Assembly (NCBI GenBank): GCA_017441585.1 | Contig: JAFRWW010000057.1 | Span: 16,947 to 80,946, forward strand | From: Lachnospiraceae bacterium | GTDB lineage: Bacteria > Bacillota > Clostridia > Lachnospirales > Lachnospiraceae | Direction: 5' to 3' | DNA length: 64,000 nt | Shown: positions 53,307 through 62,185 of the stretch, one piece after another | How the letters are laid out: every line of letters begins with the position of its first letter | Position numbering within the stretch: position 1 is the first letter of the stretch | Position numbers and translations under genes: made by a program | The notes under the pieces: generated by a model | What the model was told of the DNA's origin: nothing | The model's input: the letters and a program-made list of their open reading frames with translations, nothing else | Databases searched by the model: none

Positions 53307-53361
53307 ATGCCTTGTTTCACTCTTTTAATTTCCCCATAAATATGGTAAAATTTATGGTTGA

Positions 53362-53379
53362 TATAAACCATGGTTTATA
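53362..53379. promoter_or_regulatory. 18-bp perfect palindrome upstream of the Lrp-family gene
   Basis: TATAAACCATGGTTTATA is a perfect palindrome ending just before the AGGAGG site of the regulator gene. A half-site-like TTTATGGTT lies just upstream (53351-53359). Likely an autoregulatory operator. Confidence 0.65.
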
Positions 53380-53396
53380 GAGGAGGATATCAAACT

Positions 53397-53888
53397 ATGA
53401 ACGATACACGGCTTAAGATACTTACATTTATCGAAAAAAACAGCAGAGTGGATCTCAAGGAACTGGCGGTAGTGCTGGGTATGGAAGAGGACATGGTCAG
53501 CAAAGAGATCAAGGACATGGAAAACGAGGGCATAATCTGCGGTTTTCATACCATAATCGACTGGGATAAACTGGCGGCGGAAAAGGTGACCGCCATGATA
53601 GAGGTCAGGGTCACGCCTCAGAGGGGCAAGGGCTTTGACGATATCGCCGAGCGCATATATAAGTATCCCGAGGTTACTTCGGTATATCTCATGTCCGGAA
53701 GCTTTGACCTCATGGTCATGCTGGAGGGCAAGACCCTCAAGGAGGTTTCCACTTTTGTGACTGAGAAACTGGCTACCCTGGAGACAGTAATAAATACCCA
53801 GACCAATTTTGTGCTGAAGAAATATAAAGATCATGGAACCGTACTCACCAAGAAGTATGAGGATAACAGGATGCCCATAGTTCCCTGA
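53397..53888 (+). CDS. Lrp/AsnC-family transcriptional regulator
   Basis: 163 residues from ATG 53397, with AGGAGG 10 nt upstream. N-terminal winged helix (about 1-55: RLKILTFIEKNSRVDLKELA, VLGMEEDMVSKEIKDME) and a C-terminal RAM domain (about 70-150: MIEVRVTPQRGKGFD, SVYLMSGSFDLMVMLEG). RAM domains bind amino acids and drive oligomer changes. Located 88 bp before an aminotransferase gene on the same strand, so amino-acid control of that gene is likely. A perfect 18-bp palindrome lies in the promoter region. Confidence 0.9.
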   Translation: MNDTRLKILTFIEKNSRVDLKELAVVLGMEEDMVSKEIKDMENEGIICGFHTIIDWDKLAAEKVTAMIEVRVTPQRGKGFDDIAERIYKYPEVTSVYLMSGSFDLMVMLEGKTLKEVSTFVTEKLATLETVINTQTNFVLKKYKDHGTVLTKKYEDNRMPIVP

Positions 53889-53976
53889 TCGCAAATGGGA
53901 ATCTTAAGACGGATGGTACCGGTAAAAACGGACCTTATGCAGGAAGATAAGGCCGCGGAAAGGATAGAATACAATA

Positions 53977-55143
53977 ATGAGTTATGTAGCAAGACAGGTT
54001 GAAAATATGAAGCCCTCGGGTATCAGAAAGTTTTTTGATATCGTGAGCGAGATGGAGGACGCCATTTCCCTGGGCGTCGGCGAGCCGGATTTTGACACTC
54101 CCTGGCATATCAGGGATGAGGGTATCTATTCGCTTGAGAAGGGACGCACCTTTTATACTTCCAATTCGGGTCTCATGGAACTGAGGAAGGAGATCTGCAA
54201 TTATTTAAAGAGACGCTTTGATGTGTCCTATGAGCCGGCGAAGGAAGTGCTGGTGACGGTGGGCGGATCCGAGGCCATAGACGTGGGCCTTAGGGCAGTG
54301 ATCAATCCCGGAGAGGGTGAGGAAGTGCTGATACCTCAGCCCTCATATGTATCCTATGAGCCCTGCGCAGTGCTGGCGGGAGCAAAGCCTGTGATCATAC
54401 AGCTTTGCAATGAAAACCAGTTCCGCCTGACAAAGCAGGAACTGCTGGATGCGGTGACGGATAAGACAAAAGTTCTGATTCTTCCCTTCCCCAATAATCC
54501 CACGGGAGCGGTTCTGACTGAGCAGGACCTTAGGGATATCGCCGAAGTGTGCATCGAGAGGGATATACTGGTGATGTCCGATGAGATATATGCGGAGCTT
54601 ACATATGACAGGGATCATGTATCCATAGCTTCCATCCCCGGCATGAAGGAGCGGACCATATTGATAAACGGTTTCTCCAAGAGTTACGCCATGACGGGAT
54701 GGCGTCTGGGTTATGCCTGCGGACCTGAGGAGATCATATCCCAGATGATGAAGATTCATCAGTACGCCATCATGTGCGCGCCTACCACCAGCCAGTATGC
54801 TGCGGTGGAGGCCTTGAAAAACGGCGACGATGATGTGGTAAAGATGAGGGAGGCCTATAACCAGCGCCGCAGATTCCTGCTCAATGCCTTTAAGGAGATG
54901 GATCTGCCCTGTTTTGAACCCTTCGGTGCCTTTTATGTATTCCCCTGCATCAAAAAATACGGCATGACTTCAGAGGAGTTTGCCACCGAGTTTTTGAAGC
55001 AGGAAAAGGTGGCTGTGGTTCCGGGCACTGCCTTCGGAGACAGCGGTGAGGGCTTTATAAGGATCTCCTACGCATACTCCATAGAGAATCTGAAGATAGC
55101 CATCGCAAAGTTAAAGGATTTTGTGGGCAGACTGCAGAAGTGA
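53977..55143 (+). CDS. Class I/II PLP-dependent aminotransferase
   Basis: 388 residues. Motifs: ISLGVGEPDFDTPWHI, YTSNSGLMELR, LPFPNNPTGAVLT (PLP Asn), DEIYAEL, the PLP lysine in GFSKSYAMTGWRLGYACG (about 235), and GEGFIRISYA (carboxylate-binding Arg). Close to PatA/AspC-like enzymes that act on aromatic or acidic amino acids; the exact donor cannot be fixed. Follows an Lrp-type regulator, a common Clostridia pair. Confidence 0.92.
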   Translation: MSYVARQVENMKPSGIRKFFDIVSEMEDAISLGVGEPDFDTPWHIRDEGIYSLEKGRTFYTSNSGLMELRKEICNYLKRRFDVSYEPAKEVLVTVGGSEAIDVGLRAVINPGEGEEVLIPQPSYVSYEPCAVLAGAKPVIIQLCNENQFRLTKQELLDAVTDKTKVLILPFPNNPTGAVLTEQDLRDIAEVCIERDILVMSDEIYAELTYDRDHVSIASIPGMKERTILINGFSKSYAMTGWRLGYACGPEEIISQMMKIHQYAIMCAPTTSQYAAVEALKNGDDDVVKMREAYNQRRRFLLNAFKEMDLPCFEPFGAFYVFPCIKKYGMTSEEFATEFLKQEKVAVVPGTAFGDSGEGFIRISYAYSIENLKIAIAKLKDFVGRLQK

Positions 55144-55200
55144 AAGATCCTTCGGCTAATGCCTCATGATGACAATGACGCGTTGAAGGGGTGAAAGATT

Positions 55201-55929
55201 ATGGCTGATAAAACAAAAATTCTGATAGTGGATGATGATGAAAACATAGCCGAGCTGGTTTCCCTTTATATGACGAAGGAATGCTTTGAGACCAGGGTGG
55301 CTAATGACGGAATAAGCGCTCTTAAGGAGTTCGATGATTTCGCTCCCAATCTGGTGCTTCTGGATATCATGATGCCCGGAATGGACGGCAATCAGGTGTG
55401 CCGTGAGATAAGATTAAAATCCCAGGTGCCCATCATCATGCTCTCGGCCAAGGGTGAAGTCTTTGATAAGGTGCTGTGTTTCGAGCTAGGGGCTGATGAT
55501 TATGTGGAAAAGCCCTTTGATCCAAAGGAACTGGTGGCCAGGGTAAAGGCTGTGCTACGCAGATATTCGGTGGGCATGACTGCCGTGGAGGAGCCTGCAT
55601 CCGCTGCTGAGGATGCGGATATCGAATGTGTGGAGTATCCGGATCTTACCGTAAATCTGACTAATTACTCGGTCACCTATTTTGGAAACAGACTGGATAT
55701 CCCTCCCAAGGAGATAGAACTGCTCTATTTCCTGGCAGCTTCACCCAACAGGGTATTTACCAGAGAACAGCTCCTGGACCATATCTGGGGCTATGAATAT
55801 GTGGGCGGCACCCGCACCGTGGACGTGCACATAAAGAGACTGAGGGAAAAGATCAAGGACCATGAGCAGTGGAGGATAGGCACTGTCTGGGGTATAGGTT
55901 ATAAATTCGAGACCGGCAATAATGAATGA
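55201..55929 (+). CDS. OmpR/PhoB-family response regulator
   Basis: 242 residues. Receiver (about 1-120) with VDDDEN, phospho-Asp in VLLDIMMPGMDG, and K in YVEKPFDP. A 25-residue acidic linker precedes a winged-helix output (about 145-238: PPKEIELLYFLAASPNRVFT, RTVDVHIKRLREKI). Its kinase is probably the product of the gene at 58381, but mutS2 lies between them; the mutS2 ATG overlaps this stop by 8 nt. Confidence 0.93.
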   Translation: MADKTKILIVDDDENIAELVSLYMTKECFETRVANDGISALKEFDDFAPNLVLLDIMMPGMDGNQVCREIRLKSQVPIIMLSAKGEVFDKVLCFELGADDYVEKPFDPKELVARVKAVLRRYSVGMTAVEEPASAAEDADIECVEYPDLTVNLTNYSVTYFGNRLDIPPKEIELLYFLAASPNRVFTREQLLDHIWGYEYVGGTRTVDVHIKRLREKIKDHEQWRIGTVWGIGYKFETGNNE

Positions 55930-58318
55930 TAGACATTTGCGGATAATAGAATATGATAAGGTCTGTAAGCTGCTCACGGACAGAGCCGCCACAAAGGAGG
56001 CAAAGGAACTGTGTGAAAAGCTGCAGCCCATGACCGATATAAATGAAATAGAGAGCGCACAGGAGGAAACTGCTGATGCGCTTTCACGTCTTTTTAAAAA
56101 CGGGAGCCCCTCTTTTGGAGGGATAAAGAGCATAGCCGCATCGCAGATGCGGCTTAAAAGCGGAGGCATATTAAATACAGCGGAGCTCCTTAATATGGCC
56201 TCCGTCCTGGAAAAGACACAGCGGATAAAAAATTACGGCAAGGGTGAAAAAAAGGAAGAGGAAGCCGATTCCCTGGACGGATATTTTGACATGCTGACAG
56301 TCCTGCCTAAGGTCACCCAGGAGATAAGGCGGTGCATCCTCTCGGAGGATGAGATCGCAGACGATGCTTCAAGCGCGCTTCGCGACGTGAGGCGAAAGAT
56401 GAAGCAGTCAAAGGACAAGGTTAAGGAACAGCTTAACAAAATGGTGAATGGACCGCTGCGCACCTGTCTGCAGGATCCCGTGATCACCATGAGGGGAGAC
56501 AGATACTGCCTGCCCGTTAAATCCGAATACAAATCTTCGGTGCCGGGCATGGTACACGATCGCTCCGCCACCGGTTCCACTCTCTTTATAGAGCCTGCGG
56601 CAGTGGTAAATCTGAATAATGAGTTAAAGGAACTGAGCATCATAGAGGCACAGGAGATAGAAAAGGTCCTGGCTACACTGTCGGCCGAGCTGTCGGAGCA
56701 CACGGAAGAGCTGGATATCAATTATGACACGCTGATACGTCTCGATCATATCTTTGCCAGAGGACAGCTGGCCATGGACATGAACGCAGTGAGGCCCATC
56801 TATACAAAAGAAAGACACATCATACTCAAAAAAGCCAGACATCCCCTTTTGGATAAGTCAAAGGTGGTCCCGGTGGATATCACCCTGGGAGATGACTATT
56901 CGCTGCTGGTGGTCACGGGACCCAATACCGGCGGCAAGACCGTATCCCTTAAGACCTGCGGCCTGCTGGCTGCCATGGGTCAGAGCGGACTGCACATACC
57001 CTGCCGGGATCAGAGCGAACTGACGGTTTTTGACGAGATATATGCGGATATCGGTGACGAGCAGTCCATAGAGCAGTCACTGTCTACTTTTTCATCCCAT
57101 ATGAAAAATATAATAAATATCCTTAAGTACTCCACGAAGAGCTCCCTGTGCCTGTTCGACGAGCTGTGCGCAGGTACGGATCCCACCGAGGGAGCCGCCC
57201 TGGCCATAGCCATACTCAGGGATATCCTGAAAAGGGGAGCCCTGTGCATGGCTACCACCCATTATTCGGAGCTTAAGGTCTTTGCCCTGACTACGGAGGG
57301 CGTGGTAAACGGCTCCTGTGAGTTTGACATCAAAACACTGAGTCCGACTTACAGGCTGCTGATCGGCGTACCCGGCAAAAGTAACGCCTTCGCTATCAGC
57401 AAGAGGCTGGGACTGCCGGATTATATAATAGAATCGGCAAAGACCAACATAGATGAGAGCGATAAGAATCTGGAGGACGTATTTTCACGTCTGGAAAAGA
57501 GCAGGATAGAGCTGGAAAAAGAAACAGAGCGGGCTCAGGAAATGAGACGTCAGGCCCAGTCCTATAAGGACAAATCCAGGAGCCGGTCCGAAAAGCTGGA
57601 AGATCAAAGCGACAGGATAATAGAGCAGGCAAAGGAAGAGGCCAGACGTATCCTGAACGAGGCCAAGGCCACCGCCGATGAGACCATACGCAATTTCCAG
57701 AAATACGGAAGCATAGACCAGATCCGGGAGATGGAAAAAGACAGGGAGCGCATAAGGAACAGCATCAAAAAGACCCAGTCCGCCTCGGTAAAGGATAAAC
57801 TGCCTGTGGCAGATGAGATAATAAAGGTAGATCCCAAAAAGCTTAAGATAGGGGATGATGTCAGAGTCCTTAACATGAATGTAAACGGAACCGTCAGCAC
57901 CCTGCCGGATCAAAGGGGTAACCTGTTCGTACAGTGCGGGATCTTAAGGTCCCAGGTGAATGTAAAGGATCTGGCCTATGTAAACGATGCGCCGAAGCCT
58001 GCCCAAAAGCCTGTGGTTTTAGAGAGAAAAAAGACAGGGATCGGCAGTATGAAGATGGAGAAGGCCACACAGGTGCGATCCGAGATAAAACTCATAGGAA
58101 TGAATACGGACGACGCCATAGCGGCCCTGGATAAATATCTGGATGATGTATATCTGGCCGGCACCACACAGGTGAGGATAGTGCACGGCAAAGGCACAGG
58201 GGCTCTTCGCAAGGCAGTCTGGCAGCACCTTAAGCGCGTAAAATATGTGGAAAAGTTTGAGCAGGCCGGATACGGCGAAGGCGATGCGGGAGTGACCATC
58301 GCATATTTCAGGCAATAG
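55922..58318 (+). CDS. mutS2: MutS2 ATPase/endonuclease
   Basis: 798 residues, full length. Family roles are recombination control and, in Bacillus, ribosome rescue by splitting collided ribosomes. N-terminal core and clamp, then Walker A VTGPNTGGKTVSLKT (about 335), Walker B LCLFDELCAGTDPTEGAALA (about 415), a long Lys/Glu coiled coil (about 515-625), and a C-terminal Smr domain (about 720-798) with the GTTQVRIVHGKGTGALR motif. The position between a response regulator and its kinase is unusual. Confidence 0.95.
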   Translation: MNDRHLRIIEYDKVCKLLTDRAATKEAKELCEKLQPMTDINEIESAQEETADALSRLFKNGSPSFGGIKSIAASQMRLKSGGILNTAELLNMASVLEKTQRIKNYGKGEKKEEEADSLDGYFDMLTVLPKVTQEIRRCILSEDEIADDASSALRDVRRKMKQSKDKVKEQLNKMVNGPLRTCLQDPVITMRGDRYCLPVKSEYKSSVPGMVHDRSATGSTLFIEPAAVVNLNNELKELSIIEAQEIEKVLATLSAELSEHTEELDINYDTLIRLDHIFARGQLAMDMNAVRPIYTKERHIILKKARHPLLDKSKVVPVDITLGDDYSLLVVTGPNTGGKTVSLKTCGLLAAMGQSGLHIPCRDQSELTVFDEIYADIGDEQSIEQSLSTFSSHMKNIINILKYSTKSSLCLFDELCAGTDPTEGAALAIAILRDILKRGALCMATTHYSELKVFALTTEGVVNGSCEFDIKTLSPTYRLLIGVPGKSNAFAISKRLGLPDYIIESAKTNIDESDKNLEDVFSRLEKSRIELEKETERAQEMRRQAQSYKDKSRSRSEKLEDQSDRIIEQAKEEARRILNEAKATADETIRNFQKYGSIDQIREMEKDRERIRNSIKKTQSASVKDKLPVADEIIKVDPKKLKIGDDVRVLNMNVNGTVSTLPDQRGNLFVQCGILRSQVNVKDLAYVNDAPKPAQKPVVLERKKTGIGSMKMEKATQVRSEIKLIGMNTDDAIAALDKYLDDVYLAGTTQVRIVHGKGTGALRKAVWQHLKRVKYVEKFEQAGYGEGDAGVTIAYFRQ

Positions 58319-58380
58319 ACTTTGGAGCAGCTTGCCTCTTGCATAACTTGTTATGGAGGCGGATCTTAATAGCTTTAAAC

Positions 58381-59796
58381 ATGAAAAAGAAAAGAAGATC
58401 GGTATATAATCTGCTTACAATCGCATATGTGATATTTATGGTCCTGTCCTTTCTGGCAGTGAGCACCATCGGTTCGCGCATGCTTTACAACCATCTGACA
58501 GAAAAGAAGGTCAGACAGATGAACAGGGATATCTCCACTCTCATTGAGTTTTATTCCAGCGAGCGGAACATGGGCAGCACCACCAGGGATCTGGTGTTTC
58601 GGTATCTTAAATCCGTGGATACCGTCACCGGCTGCAGGATATGGGTGGTGGATGAAGACGGCAATCTGGTCATGAATACCGAAGACGCCAATCTGGGTGA
58701 TTCAAGGATCATGGTGGAGGATTTTAATCCGGCAGAGATCAGGGGATATATGACAGGAGATTTCTATGGGTATTTTGACAGACCTATGCTCAGCGTGTAT
58801 GCGCCTCTTCACGCCGGGTTTAAGCTGCGCGGATATCTCATAATGCACTGCCCCCAGAGCGATATAATCGACGATGTGAATGAGGCCCTTAATGTGATCT
58901 ATCTGATGATGCTGATCATATTTTTCCTGTCACTTATCATTCTTGCATTCTTTACTGTCTTTATATACCGGCCCCTTAAGCGGATCACCTATGTGACGGA
59001 GGAGTATGCAAAAGGAAATTATGAAGTCCAGATAGATGTGACCGGAGATGATGAGATCGGATATCTGGCGGGGACACTGGGATATATGGCCTCCGAGATC
59101 GCCAGGGGTGAGGACAACCAGAAAAAGTTCATCGCCAACGTATCCCATGATTTCAGATCCCCCCTTACCTCCATAAGAGGATATCTGGAGGCCATGATAG
59201 ACGGCACCATTCCCCCCGAGATGCATGGCAAATATCTGGGGATAGTTCTGAATGAAACGGACAGGCTGACAAAGCTGACCAATTCGCTTCTTCAGTTAAA
59301 TAACCTGAATGTGAAGGGGCTGCTTTTGGAGGTTAGGGACTTTGACATAAACGCTACCATCAAGAGAACCTGTGAAACCTTTGAGGGCAGATGCATCCAG
59401 AGAAAAATAAATATAGAACTGGTGCTGACGGATGAGACTATGTATGTAAAGGGCGATGAGGGAAAGCTGCAGCAGGTACTTTATAATCTGCTGGACAACG
59501 CCATAAAGTTCAGCCCCGACAATTCGGTGATAAAGATAGAGACTACAAAAAAAGGGGAAAAACTGTTTGTGTCGGTGAAGGATTCCGGCGTGGGTATACC
59601 CAAGGAATCCCTGAAACTGGTGTTTGACAGATTCTATAAGACAGACCCTTCCAGAGGAAAGGATAAAAAGGGTACCGGACTGGGCCTTGCCATAGTGAAG
59701 GAGATAATAAAGGCTCATGATGAAAATATAGATGTGGTTTCTACGGAAGGGGTCGGAACGGAGTTTATCTTCACCGTCACCGTATCCAAAAAATAA
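58381..59796 (+). CDS. Sensor histidine kinase with HAMP domain
   Basis: About 471 residues from ATG 58381. Two transmembrane segments (about 11-32 and 175-197) flank an extracytoplasmic sensor. HAMP follows (about 200-250), then HisKA with FIANVSHDFRSPLTSIRGYL (phospho-His about 268) and an HATPase: LLDNAIKFSPDNS, VKDSGVGIP, KGTGLGLAIVKE. Likely partner of the regulator at 55201. An in-frame ATG at 58339 would add 14 residues, and the only GGAGG (58354-58358) is between the two, too far from 58381 (22 nt), so the start is uncertain. Confidence 0.9.
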   Translation: MKKKRRSVYNLLTIAYVIFMVLSFLAVSTIGSRMLYNHLTEKKVRQMNRDISTLIEFYSSERNMGSTTRDLVFRYLKSVDTVTGCRIWVVDEDGNLVMNTEDANLGDSRIMVEDFNPAEIRGYMTGDFYGYFDRPMLSVYAPLHAGFKLRGYLIMHCPQSDIIDDVNEALNVIYLMMLIIFFLSLIILAFFTVFIYRPLKRITYVTEEYAKGNYEVQIDVTGDDEIGYLAGTLGYMASEIARGEDNQKKFIANVSHDFRSPLTSIRGYLEAMIDGTIPPEMHGKYLGIVLNETDRLTKLTNSLLQLNNLNVKGLLLEVRDFDINATIKRTCETFEGRCIQRKINIELVLTDETMYVKGDEGKLQQVLYNLLDNAIKFSPDNSVIKIETTKKGEKLFVSVKDSGVGIPKESLKLVFDRFYKTDPSRGKDKKGTGLGLAIVKEIIKAHDENIDVVSTEGVGTEFIFTVTVSKK

Positions 59797-59828
59797 AGAT
59801 CAAAAGGTCATTTGACCGGAGGTAGCAG

Positions 59829-61142
59829 ATGAGTAAGAATGAACAGGATAAAAACGGTTTTATAACCGAGCATATAAAGCCGAAACCTTTGGATAAGAAG
59901 GATCTGTTCACCAGAATGGGGCTGGCGGTTCTGCTGGGTGTGCTTTTCGGACTGGTGGCGGCTCTGGCTTATACAGCCGGTGTTTATCATCTTGAGAATA
60001 CGTATTTTCAGCCAAAACCCGAACAGGTGGTGATCAGCAATTCGGAGTCCGATGTCAGTCAGACTGACATTGAAAGCGGTGAGGGCGTGGAGATAAAGAT
60101 CGATCAGAGCGAGCTGGGCAAAGAGTCCATAGTAAGCGATGTGACAGATACCTTTCCCTCTGACGAGGAAAGCGAGAAGCTGGAGCAGTTGTATGGCGGA
60201 GCATACCGTATGGCTCAGAGCGTGGCCAGGAGCCTGCTTCCTGTAAGCGCCATATCTTCGGATGCAGACTGGTTCACCGAGGAGTATGAATCATCCAAGC
60301 AGGGATCCGGACTGGTGATCGCGGATAACCGCCGCGAGCTTTTGATACTGATCGAAAAATCCATAATTGAAAATGCGGACGAGATAAGGGTTACACTGCC
60401 GGATGATACCAGGGTAAAGGCTGTGGAAAAAAAGTATGATCCCAACATAGGCTTTTCCATAATCGGAGTGGAGCTGTCGGATATCAAGGCAGAGACCAGA
60501 AAAAAGATAGTTCCCGCAACCATGGGCGTGTCCACGGGTTCCAGACTCACGGGTAAGCCTGTGGTGGCAGTGGGATCCCCTCTGGGAGAGTTTGATTCTT
60601 TCTCCTATGGTATAATCACCTCGTCTACCAGATCCATTCAGATGAGGGATAAGTCTGTTCATGTGCTGACTACTAATATTTACGGCAGTAAAAACGGCAG
60701 CGGCATACTGGTGGATCTTAAAGGGGAGACGGTAGGCCTGATCACCCAGGACGCATCCGAAAGCGGAGCAGAGAATCTGATCACAGCCTATGGTATATCG
60801 GATATAAAAAACAGTATCGAGCGTATGTCAAACGGACAGGATCGGGCGTACCTTGGAATATACGGAGTGGATGTCACCCCTGAAGTCAATGAGTCTCTGT
60901 CCATTCCCCTGGGTGTATATGTGACAAAGGTGGAAGTGGGGTCCCCCGCCATGGACGTGGGCATACAGACCGGAGACGTGATCACCATGGTGGGTACCAG
61001 TGAGGTGGAGAGTTTTACGGATTATGAAAATGTCATGAATAAATCCCAGCCGGGAGACGATGCGGTGGTGACAATACTAAGGGCCAGCCGCGGAGGCTAT
61101 GTGGAGATGACCTTTGACGTAAAACTGGCTACGCTTAAATGA
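59829..61142 (+). CDS. HtrA/DegP-like protein with PDZ domain, catalytic triad lost
   Basis: 437 residues. Cytoplasmic start, one transmembrane segment (about 31-53), acidic linker, trypsin-like domain (about 125-330), PDZ (about 340-437: LGIYGVDVTPEV, GVYVTKVEVGSPAMDVGIQTGDVI). The HtrA frame is clear, but TNxHVV is replaced by LILIEKSII, the catalytic Asp region (usual DLAVLK) by IGFSIIGVEL, and the active-site GNSGGPLVD by KNGSGILVD, so His, Asp and Ser all seem lost. Probably a non-proteolytic binding or signalling protein at the membrane. Follows the histidine kinase gene by 32 bp with GGAGG before the ATG. Confidence 0.85.
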   Translation: MSKNEQDKNGFITEHIKPKPLDKKDLFTRMGLAVLLGVLFGLVAALAYTAGVYHLENTYFQPKPEQVVISNSESDVSQTDIESGEGVEIKIDQSELGKESIVSDVTDTFPSDEESEKLEQLYGGAYRMAQSVARSLLPVSAISSDADWFTEEYESSKQGSGLVIADNRRELLILIEKSIIENADEIRVTLPDDTRVKAVEKKYDPNIGFSIIGVELSDIKAETRKKIVPATMGVSTGSRLTGKPVVAVGSPLGEFDSFSYGIITSSTRSIQMRDKSVHVLTTNIYGSKNGSGILVDLKGETVGLITQDASESGAENLITAYGISDIKNSIERMSNGQDRAYLGIYGVDVTPEVNESLSIPLGVYVTKVEVGSPAMDVGIQTGDVITMVGTSEVESFTDYENVMNKSQPGDDAVVTILRASRGGYVEMTFDVKLATLK

Positions 61143-61164
61143 ATATTATAAAATCTCCCCGTTT

Positions 61165-61197
61165 GTCATCCTGAGGAACGCAGTGACGAAGGATCTT
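61165..61197 (+). repeat. Dispersed hairpin repeat, CC/GG-stem copy
   Basis: GTCATCCTGAGGAACG then CAGTGACGAAGGATCTT. ATCCT/AGGAT stem as at 34818, with a changed loop. Lies just before the YhaM-like gene. Confidence 0.8.
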
Positions 61198-61230
61198 GAT
61201 AGATTAAAATTTTCAACAAAGGAGACCAAA

Positions 61231-62181
61231 TTGAAATACATACAACAGCTTCGCGAAGGCGAAAACGTAAACGATATCTACCTGTGCGTGAACGTACAGA
61301 GCGCCACCACCAAAAACGGTAAGTCATATTTGAACGTCCTGCTTCAGGACAAGACGGGAACTCTCGACGGAAAGGTCTGGGATCCGCAGGATGCGGGAAT
61401 CGATGATTTTGACAAGCTGGACTACATAGATGTAAAGGGTGAGGTCACCGTGTTCAACGGTGCCATGCAGCTCAATATAAAGCGGGTGAGAAAGGCCCGT
61501 GAAGGGGAATATGATCCCGCCCAGTATGTGCCCGTCAGCAGATTTGACATAGAGGAGATGTATGCAGCGCTCCTTAAATATATAGACCGGATGCAGAATG
61601 AATACCTGAAGAAACTGTGTCAGGATATTTTTGTGAATGATGAAAAGATGCTGGCAGCGTTTAAGAGCAGGTCTGCTGCAAAGACCGTGCACCATGCGTT
61701 TATGGGAGGACTTTTGGAGCATACCTTAAGGGTCACGGCCTTTTGTGAGACCATGGCGAAGAGTTATTCTTATCTGAACAGGGACCTTTTGATCTGTGCG
61801 GCTTTATGTCATGACATAGGGAAGCTTCGTGAGATCACTCCTTTTCCGGAAAATGATTACTCGGATGAGGGTCAGCTTCTGGGACATATAGTGATGGGTT
61901 ATGAGATGGTGAAGGACTATGCAAAAAAGCAGGAAGACTTCCCGGAGGGGCTGTTAAATGAACTGCTCCACTGCATACTGTCCCATCATGGAGAACTGGA
62001 ATTCGGCTCGCCCAAAAAGCCTGCGCTGGCAGAGGCTGTGGCACTGAGTTTTGCCGATAATACAGACGCCAAGCTGGAGACCATGAGAGAGGCTCTGGAG
62101 GTCGGGGATTCTGCCGGCAAGACCGGGTGGCTTGGCTTTAACAGATACCTGGATTCAAATATCAGAAAGACAATGGGTTAG
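61231..62181 (+). CDS. YhaM-like 3'-5' exoribonuclease (OB fold and HD domain)
   Basis: 316 residues from TTG 61231, chosen because GGAG lies 6 nt upstream and the protein then begins MKYIQQLREGENVNDIYLC, the usual family start; a longer frame begins inside the repeat at 61165 and is rejected. OB-fold (about 14-85: KNGKSYLNVLLQDKTG, DGKVWD) and HD domain (about 150-300: HHAFMGGLLEHTLRV, ALCHDIGKLREI, ILSHHGELEFGSPK). The family trims RNA or DNA 3' ends in Firmicutes. The next gene starts 5 bp after the stop. Confidence 0.88.
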   Translation: MKYIQQLREGENVNDIYLCVNVQSATTKNGKSYLNVLLQDKTGTLDGKVWDPQDAGIDDFDKLDYIDVKGEVTVFNGAMQLNIKRVRKAREGEYDPAQYVPVSRFDIEEMYAALLKYIDRMQNEYLKKLCQDIFVNDEKMLAAFKSRSAAKTVHHAFMGGLLEHTLRVTAFCETMAKSYSYLNRDLLICAALCHDIGKLREITPFPENDYSDEGQLLGHIVMGYEMVKDYAKKQEDFPEGLLNELLHCILSHHGELEFGSPKKPALAEAVALSFADNTDAKLETMREALEVGDSAGKTGWLGFNRYLDSNIRKTMG

Positions 62182-62185
62182 ATGG

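Noticed and set aside
61183..61230. ATG/ACG-type upstream extension of the YhaM-like gene
   Set aside because: It would start inside the dispersed repeat; TTG 61231 has a well-placed GGAG and the family N-terminus.
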